Below the pieces are notes generated by a model, which did no database searches, was not told the DNA's origin, and worked only from the letters and a program-made list of their open reading frames with translations. From Candidatus Eiseniibacteriota bacterium (GTDB lineage Bacteria; Eisenbacteria; RBG-16-71-46; SZUA-252): a stretch of DNA of 11,267 nt. Positions 6,563 to 11,267 of this stretch are shown here, in pieces. A program made the translations under genes and the position numbers. The stretch spans positions 1 to 11,267 of the forward strand of contig JAEHDN010000151.1 in assembly GCA_016880395.1 (NCBI GenBank). The letters run 5' to 3'. Position 1 is the first letter of the stretch. The number at the start of each line of letters is the position of its first letter.

Positions 6563-7774
6563 ATGGATCCCGCCACCGCATCCCGGCTCGACGCGCTCCG
6601 CGCCAGTCCGAACGCGCTCGCCCGTCACTACTCCCGCTTCCGCGTCGAGGAGCGTCTGCTCCTGACCGGCCACTCGCACCAGGCATGGCCCGATGTCTCC
6701 TTCGACGGGCAGCTCGAGGCCTGGGCCGACGCCGCGGAGGGGGTGGACGAGAAGTGGGGGCGGGCGGAGGCGAAGGCGGAGCGCGTCCGGCGCGGGTTCG
6801 CGCGGCTCCTCGGCGCGCGGCAGGAGGAGATCGCACTCGGCCAGAACACGCACGAGCTCGTGCTCCGGTTCCTCTCCGCGCTCCCGCTCGCCGAGCGCCC
6901 GCGGCTCGTCACCACCGACGGGGAGTTCCACACGATCCGCCGCCAGCTCGATCGGATCGCCGAGGACGGACGGCTCGAGGTGGTGAAGGTGCCCGCGGCT
7001 CCGGCCGCGGGGCTCGCGGAGCGCCTCATCGCCACGGTGAACGACCGCACGTCGGCCCTGCTCGTCTCGAGCGTTCTCTTCGAGACCGCGCACATCGTGC
7101 CCAGGCTCGACCTCGTGCTCTCCGCCTGCCGCGCGCGCGGCGCGGATCTCCTGGTGGACGCCTACCATCACCTGAACGTGGTTCCGTTCTCGCTGGCGGG
7201 GGATCGGCTCGAGGACGCGTTCGTCGTGGGGGGCGGGTACAAGTACTGCCAGCTCGGCGAAGGGAGCTGCTTTCTCAGGGTCCCGCCCGGTCGCGAGGGG
7301 ATGCGGCCGCTCCTCACCGGATGGTTCAGCGAGTTCGCGCATCTCACCGAGCGCGTGCCCGGCCGCGTGCCGTACGGATCGGGGCCCGCGCGCTGGAGCG
7401 GCGCGACGTACGATCCGACGAGCCACTACCGTGCGGCGTCGGTCTTCCAGTTCTTCGAGGAGATGTCGCTCGATCCGGGATTCCTGCGGGCCGTGAGCCG
7501 GCACCAGATCCGGCTCCTGGCGGAGCGGTTCGACGCGCTCGATCTCGACCCCGGGCGCATCCGGCGCGATCGGGATGTCCCGCTCGAGGCGGTCGGGGGG
7601 TTCCTGGCGTTTCGCGCGCCCGTCGCCGGTCGGCTCGCCTCGTCGCTCCGCGACCGGGGCCTGCTCACCGATCACCGCGGCGAGTGGCTGCGGCTCGGGC
7701 CGGCTCCCTACCTGTCCGACGAGCAGCTCGGGGCGGCGATCGATCTCGTGGGGGATGCCGTCACCGCGGGGTGA
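6563..7774 (+). CDS. kynU: Kynureninase
   Basis: 403 residues, normal for kynureninase (fold-type I, PLP). Seen: RRQLDRIAEDGRLEVV region, LLVDAYHHLNVVPF with Asp199 contacting the PLP ring nitrogen, GGGYKYCQLGEG with Tyr226 and Lys227 (the PLP Schiff-base lysine), and LTGWF with Trp254, a kynureninase-type substrate-pocket motif. It splits L-kynurenine into anthranilate and L-alanine, and probably 3-hydroxykynurenine less well. The N-terminal HSHQAWP and the CQLGEG after the lysine differ from the commoner LNGGPG form, so this is a divergent branch; a related class-V aminotransferase-fold enzyme is the main alternative. The kynA neighbour supports kynureninase. There is no clear ribosome binding site in the 28-bp gap, so it may depend on coupling to kynA. 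Its stop overlaps the convergent egtD end. Confidence 0.87.
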   Translation: MDPATASRLDALRASPNALARHYSRFRVEERLLLTGHSHQAWPDVSFDGQLEAWADAAEGVDEKWGRAEAKAERVRRGFARLLGARQEEIALGQNTHELVLRFLSALPLAERPRLVTTDGEFHTIRRQLDRIAEDGRLEVVKVPAAPAAGLAERLIATVNDRTSALLVSSVLFETAHIVPRLDLVLSACRARGADLLVDAYHHLNVVPFSLAGDRLEDAFVVGGGYKYCQLGEGSCFLRVPPGREGMRPLLTGWFSEFAHLTERVPGRVPYGSGPARWSGATYDPTSHYRAASVFQFFEEMSLDPGFLRAVSRHQIRLLAERFDALDLDPGRIRRDRDVPLEAVGGFLAFRAPVAGRLASSLRDRGLLTDHRGEWLRLGPAPYLSDEQLGAAIDLVGDAVTAG

Positions 7775-8750
7775 GGAGCGTCTCCGCGAAGGACCACTCC
7801 TCGTCGGCCCACTGCTCGAGGCAGTCGAACCCGGATCTCGCCGCCATGGCGGGCAGCTCCTCCTTCTCGTACCGGTAGGAGCTCTCGGTCCAGATCATCT
7901 CTCCCTCGCGAAACTCCACCACGAGATCGAGCGCCCGGAGGGTCACGCGCTGCGCGCTCCTCGCCACGAGGTGCATCTCGACCCGCCGCTCGGCGTCGTT
8001 CCAGCGGGCCTCGTGGTCGAAGCGGGCGAGATCGAAATCGGCGTCGACCTCGCGGTTCAGCCGGACGAGCAGGTTCTTGTTGAAGGCCGCGGTCACGCCG
8101 AGCGCGTCGTCGTAGGCGGCGAGGAGCGCTGGCACGGGCTTCATCAGGTCGGTCCCGATCAGGAAGCCGTCCCCGGGCCGGAGCCGGGAGCGGATGTCGC
8201 CCAGGAACAGCACCGCCTCCCCGCGATCGAAGTTGCCGATCGTGCCCCCGAGAAAGAGCGCGAGGAGCCGCTCGCCCGACCGCGTGCGCGCGACCGCTTC
8301 GCTCAGGCCGTCGCCGTAGCTCGCGAGGATCGGCTCGACGCCGACGCCGTGAATTCCTCCCAGCTCGACCCGGCACTGGGCCAGGGCGGCCTTCGAGAGG
8401 TCGATCGGGTAATAGGCAACCTCCGGCTGACGCCGCGCGATGGCGGCGAGGATGGGACGAGCCTTGCGGCCGGATCCGCTCCCCAGCTCCGCCACCGCGA
8501 GCGGAGGATGCGCGAAGGCTGCGATCTCCGACGCGTGCGCCGCGAGGAGCCGGTCGTCCGCGCGCGTGAGCCCATACTCGGGCAGTCGGGTGATGGCCTC
8601 GAAGAGGGTGGAGCCGAGGTCGTCGTAGAGCAACCGGGACGGGAGCGACTTGGGGCCGCCCCCCGCGAGGCCGTCGCGAACCGCGCGCGCGAGATCCCGG
8701 CCGTCCTGCCCCGGCGGAATCGCCGATTCGGCCCGCACCGCCGGGGTCAC
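7761..8750 (-). CDS. egtD: L-histidine N-alpha-methyltransferase (ergothioneine/hercynine synthesis)
   Basis: 329 residues, matching the usual length near 320. Seen: PKSLPSRLLYDDLGSTLFE (33-51), LPEYGLTR (56-63), the SAM motif ELGSGSGRK (88-96), PIDLS (115-119), FLGGTIGNF with Asn173, FNKNLLVRLNRE, and WTESS. Met259 and Glu289/Ser291 keep the 30-residue spacing of the histidine-specificity residues Met252 and Glu282/Ser284 of Mycobacterium smegmatis EgtD. The enzyme adds three methyl groups from SAM to histidine, giving hercynine. The GTG at 8750 is chosen because it gives the family length and overlaps the egtB stop by four bases (GTGA); the frame stays open upstream but that part is antisense-like to nothing conserved and lies inside egtB. 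Order egtB-egtD indicates co-translation. Confidence 0.95.
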   Translation of the reverse strand: MTPAVRAESAIPPGQDGRDLARAVRDGLAGGGPKSLPSRLLYDDLGSTLFEAITRLPEYGLTRADDRLLAAHASEIAAFAHPPLAVAELGSGSGRKARPILAAIARRQPEVAYYPIDLSKAALAQCRVELGGIHGVGVEPILASYGDGLSEAVARTRSGERLLALFLGGTIGNFDRGEAVLFLGDIRSRLRPGDGFLIGTDLMKPVPALLAAYDDALGVTAAFNKNLLVRLNREVDADFDLARFDHEARWNDAERRVEMHLVARSAQRVTLRALDLVVEFREGEMIWTESSYRYEKEELPAMAARSGFDCLEQWADEEWSFAETLLTPR

Positions 8751-10069
8751 TTCTGGACGAGCCTCAAAGCGGCGTACACGTACGGGTAGTGGGGCTGGAA
8801 CCAGTTCCGGAAGGATCGCCGGAGAAAGCATGCGGCCGTCCGCGGCGACGCGCCCTTCATCACGAGGTGCTTCCCGTCGAAGAAGTCCTTCGAGTACCCG
8901 GCGTAGAACGGGTGCGGTCGGAAGCCGGGGAAGGGTTCGAACGCGGTCCTCGTCCACTCCCAGCCATTGCCCATCATCTCGGACACGCCGAACGCGCTCG
9001 CGCCGTCCGGATGGCTCCCGACCGGCGTGGGGTCCCACCGCCTGAAGTCGAAGTTGCCATGCCGCTCGCTCGGCGGCTCGGATCCCCAGGGGTACTCGCG
9101 CTCGGCTCCCTCCGGCGTGCCGTACGCGGCCCGGTGGAATTGCGCCTCGGTGGGGAGCCAGGCGCCGGCCCACTGCGCGAACGCGGCGGCCTCGGCCTGG
9201 CTCACGTAGACCGGCCCGGCCGGGAGAAGCGGCGTCTCCGCGAACATGCCGCGGTAGGCGAACGCGCCGTCCCGCTCCACCCAGAACGCTGGATGGCGGA
9301 TCCCCGCACGCTCCTTCCACGCCCAGTCCTCGTCCGTCCAGAGCGCGCGCGCTGCGTAGCCTCCGTCCTTCACGAACTCGAGATAGCGCGCGTTCGTGAC
9401 CTTGTGCTCCTCGATGCGAAACGCCGGGACTCGTGCCACGAGCGGATCGAACTCATTGTCCCATCCGAAGGCGTCCGCCGCGCGGGGCTGGCCCAGCGTG
9501 GCCGTGCCTTCGGGAATGGAGAGGACCCGCGCGTCCGGACCCGCGACCGCGCGCGGGTACGGCGGGTCCTGGCGTGGTTCCTTCAGGGCGTACGGGAGCC
9601 TATGGAGGAGGTACGCGAGCGTCTCCGCATGCATGAGGCGGTGCTCGATGGCCATCGAGACGAGCGTGTGGCGATCCTGCTCGGACCTCGGCTCGGCGAC
9701 AGCCGCGAGACAGCCGTCCACGCGATCTCGGACTTCGCGGTTGTACGCTCGCACCTCCGCCTCGGACGGCCAGGCCGACGCCGGCTCGTTCGGAAGCCCG
9801 CCGTCGGTCGGATCGATGCCGAAGGCGAAGAGCCGGTCGAACTCCTCGCGGAAGGGCTCGAGGCCGTGTCCCTGCCGCCCGAGGAGGTTCCAGTCGAAGG
9901 CCTCGAGATGGCCGAGATAGAAGATCAGCCGGTGGCGCTCCGGAATCGGACGCTCGAAGAGCCCGCCGGGGCGGAGCACGGAGAAGAGGTCATCTGTCCG
10001 AGCGCGGGCATCGGCCAGCCGCGCGGTCAGGGTCTGCGACAGGGTTCGGTCACGTATCGTGGTCGCCAT
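8747..10069 (-). CDS. egtB: Ergothioneine biosynthesis sulfoxide synthase
   Basis: 440 residues. Domain 1 (about 10-165) is a DinB-like helical bundle carrying the non-haem iron ligands: His54 in FYLGHLEAFDWN, and the HxxxH pair His143/His147 in EHRLMHAETL. Domain 2 (about 185-440) is a formylglycine-generating-enzyme-like (FGE-sulfatase) fold: GWDNEFDPLVARVPAFRI, VTNARYLEFV, LPTEAQFHRAAYG, MMGNGWEWT, VMKGASPRT, and the end FRNWFQPHYPYVYAALR. It joins hercynine to a sulfur donor with O2, giving the sulfoxide precursor of ergothioneine. No egtA, egtC or egtE is in view, so direct use of cysteine is possible but not shown by the sequence. The start overlaps the upstream transporter end by 20 bases; a good ribosome binding site supports this ATG. 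Confidence 0.95.
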   Translation of the reverse strand: MATTIRDRTLSQTLTARLADARARTDDLFSVLRPGGLFERPIPERHRLIFYLGHLEAFDWNLLGRQGHGLEPFREEFDRLFAFGIDPTDGGLPNEPASAWPSEAEVRAYNREVRDRVDGCLAAVAEPRSEQDRHTLVSMAIEHRLMHAETLAYLLHRLPYALKEPRQDPPYPRAVAGPDARVLSIPEGTATLGQPRAADAFGWDNEFDPLVARVPAFRIEEHKVTNARYLEFVKDGGYAARALWTDEDWAWKERAGIRHPAFWVERDGAFAYRGMFAETPLLPAGPVYVSQAEAAAFAQWAGAWLPTEAQFHRAAYGTPEGAEREYPWGSEPPSERHGNFDFRRWDPTPVGSHPDGASAFGVSEMMGNGWEWTRTAFEPFPGFRPHPFYAGYSKDFFDGKHLVMKGASPRTAACFLRRSFRNWFQPHYPYVYAALRLVQK

Positions 10070-11267
10070 GGGTCGGCTCCTCGGGTCGTCGTAGCCCGCG
10101 GGGGATGGCCACCCGCTCCAGAAGGTCGAACCCCTTCTGGGCCAGGAGGGCGAGCACGGCCGCGGGTACCGCGCCCTGGAGGATCAATCCAGTTTGACGC
10201 AATTGGATGCCGGAGAGAATCGGTTCTCCGAGCCCACCGGCCCCCACCAGGGCGGCCAGCGTGGCCGATCCCACGCAGATGACGGCGCTCGTCTGGACCC
10301 CGGCCATGATCGAGGGGGAGGCCATGGGAAGCCGGATCCGGGTCAGCCTGGCCCACGGGGACAGGGGAAGGGACTCCGCCGAGTCCCGGAGCGGTCCGGG
10401 CAGGGTCGTCAGGCCCACGACCGTGTTCCGGACGATCGGCAGGAGGCTGTAGAGGAAGAGCGCGGCGAGCGCGGGCCGGAAGCCTATCCCGAGGAGCGGG
10501 ATCAGGATGGCCAGGAGCGCCAGGGACGGGATCGTCTGGAGGATCCCCGTGACGAGCAGGATGGCGCCTCCGAGCCGTGCGGAGCCGGCGGCGGCCACGC
10601 CGAGCGGAACGCCAAGGACGATGGCGGCCGCGAGGGCGAAGAGGACCAGCTCGAGGTGCCGGAGGGTGTTCCGGGCGATCGACGCGGCGACCCCCTCCGG
10701 GCGTCGGGGCGTGGCCGAGGTCGAGGCCCCTTGCGGGCGGGTCTCGGCGAGCAGCAAATCGGCGGCCGCCTCGTAGGGGATCCCCTCCAGCACCACCCGC
10801 GCGTTGGCCCGGATCATCGCTTCGACGGGGATCACGCCGGAGAGAGCGCGGATCGCGTCGAGCGCCTTCGGCTCCCTCCCCGCGAGATCCAGCCGATAGA
10901 GCCAGACGGCGTCGTAGCGAGGGAAGAAGCCCAGGTCGTCCTCGAGAACGCGGAGGCCGAGTCGGGCGATCTGGGCGTCGGTCGTGTAGATGTCGGTCGC
11001 GTCGATCTTGCCGCTCACGAGCGCTGTGTAGGCCAGCTCGTGCTGGATGCCGAGCACATGCCGCATCCGAAGTCCGTAACGGCGGGCGAGGCCGGGATAG
11101 CCGTCCGCGCGGCCGAGGAACTCGTGCGTGAGCCCGAGCCTGAGGTCGGGGTGGCGGCCGAGGTCGGAGATCGTTCGGAGGCCGTAGCGCGTGGCCACCG
11201 ACGCGGGCACCGCGAGGGCGTAGCTGTCGTTGAATCCGATGGGATCGCTCATGCCGAGCCCGAGGCC
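10050..11267 (-). CDS. ABC transporter fusion: OpuC/EgtU-type substrate-binding domain followed by permease (5' end outside window)
   Basis: 405 residues are visible and the frame runs off the right edge, so the N-terminus is missing. Residues about 1-175 are the second half of an OsmF/ProX-type binding domain: PIGFNDSYALAV, the DATDIYTTDAQI segment, LEDDLGFFPRYDAVWLYR, and a final VLEGIPYEAAADLLL. After a polar Pro/Ser/Thr linker comes a permease (about 195-395) with about five membrane segments, for example LVLFALAAAIVLGVPLGVAA, the IPSLALLAILIPLLGIG stretch, the coupling loop around ESLPLSPWARLTRIRLP, and GSATLAALVGAGGLG. The family imports quaternary ammonium compounds (betaine, choline, carnitine) and, in EgtU, ergothioneine. 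Location directly before egtB and egtD favours ergothioneine, hercynine or a related betaine (inference). The ATP-binding partner should lie upstream, off the window. The domain order is opposite to EgtU. Confidence 0.88.
   Translation of the reverse strand, partial: GLGLGMSDPIGFNDSYALAVPASVATRYGLRTISDLGRHPDLRLGLTHEFLGRADGYPGLARRYGLRMRHVLGIQHELAYTALVSGKIDATDIYTTDAQIARLGLRVLEDDLGFFPRYDAVWLYRLDLAGREPKALDAIRALSGVIPVEAMIRANARVVLEGIPYEAAADLLLAETRPQGASTSATPRRPEGVAASIARNTLRHLELVLFALAAAIVLGVPLGVAAAGSARLGGAILLVTGILQTIPSLALLAILIPLLGIGFRPALAALFLYSLLPIVRNTVVGLTTLPGPLRDSAESLPLSPWARLTRIRLPMASPSIMAGVQTSAVICVGSATLAALVGAGGLGEPILSGIQLRQTGLILQGAVPAAVLALLAQKGFDLLERVAIPRGLRRPEEPTHGDHDT
10077..10081 (-). promoter_or_regulatory. 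Ribosome binding site for egtB
   Basis: AGGAG (written as CTCCT on the + strand) lies about 7 bases before the egtB ATG at 10069, inside the 3' end of the transporter gene. It supports that start. Confidence 0.7.

Noticed and set aside
8751..9320. N-terminal extension of EgtD in the same frame
   Set aside because: The extra 190 residues overlap egtB in another frame and carry no conserved motif; the GTG at 8750 gives the family length.
8789..10282. A long + strand open frame opposite egtB and the transporter end
   Set aside because: Low-complexity Arg/Gly/Glu-rich translation without motifs, while both iron-ligand and FGE motifs of EgtB read on the - strand.
11250..11252. ATG as the true start of the transporter protein
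   Set aside because: It would begin in the middle of a binding domain, just before GFNDSYALAV; the frame continues to the window edge, so the gene is better read as truncated.
1..11267. Frequent CTCGAG hexamers across the window
   Set aside because: They fall mostly on Leu-Glu or Ser-Arg type codon pairs and reflect the preferred CTC and GAG codons; no regular spacing was seen.
1..11267. CRISPR arrays, tRNA genes, insertion sequences or terminator hairpins
   Set aside because: None seen on either strand; the only non-coding gaps are 16 and 28 bp long.

Overview
The window is coding almost end to end, very GC-rich, and uses GC-ending codons throughout. It suggests a free-living, probably aerobic soil or sediment bacterium from a high-GC phylum. 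I cannot name the phylum from the sequence. There are no RNA genes, mobile elements, CRISPR repeats or regulators. The longest non-coding gap is 28 bp, so the promoters of both gene sets must lie outside the window.

Left and centre (2-7774, + strand): a tightly packed catabolic operon. In order it encodes the C-terminal end of a creatininase-family amidohydrolase, a short-chain dehydrogenase, a Rid-family protein, a crotonase-fold enzyme, an acyl-CoA dehydrogenase, a fused two-flavin-domain monooxygenase/reductase of the 2-aminobenzoyl-CoA type, tryptophan 2,3-dioxygenase and kynureninase. The first six genes overlap by four bases at every junction (GTGA, ATGA, GTGA, ATGA, TTGA). Read as a pathway, tryptophan is oxidised to N-formylkynurenine (KynA), deformylated (no classical KynB here; the creatininase-family protein is a candidate), and split to anthranilate and alanine (KynU). 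Anthranilate would then be activated to 2-aminobenzoyl-CoA by a ligase that is not in the window, and dearomatised by the fused flavoenzyme. The Rid, crotonase, dehydrogenase and SDR proteins would remove the amino group, open the ring and carry out beta-oxidation-like steps. This is the aerobic CoA-dependent anthranilate route known from Azoarcus evansii, here joined directly to tryptophan breakdown.

Right (7761-11267, - strand, convergent): an ergothioneine module. A substrate-binding/permease fusion protein of the OpuC/EgtU type, cut by the window edge, is followed by egtB (sulfoxide synthase) and egtD (histidine trimethyltransferase). Genes in this set overlap by 20 and 4 bases. The egtD stop overlaps the kynU stop tail to tail by 14 bp.

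The points most worth a second look are the candidate replacement for kynurenine formamidase, the crotonase lacking both usual catalytic glutamates, the Rid protein lacking the deaminase arginine, and the transporter fusion with its binding domain ahead of its membrane domain next to egtBD.
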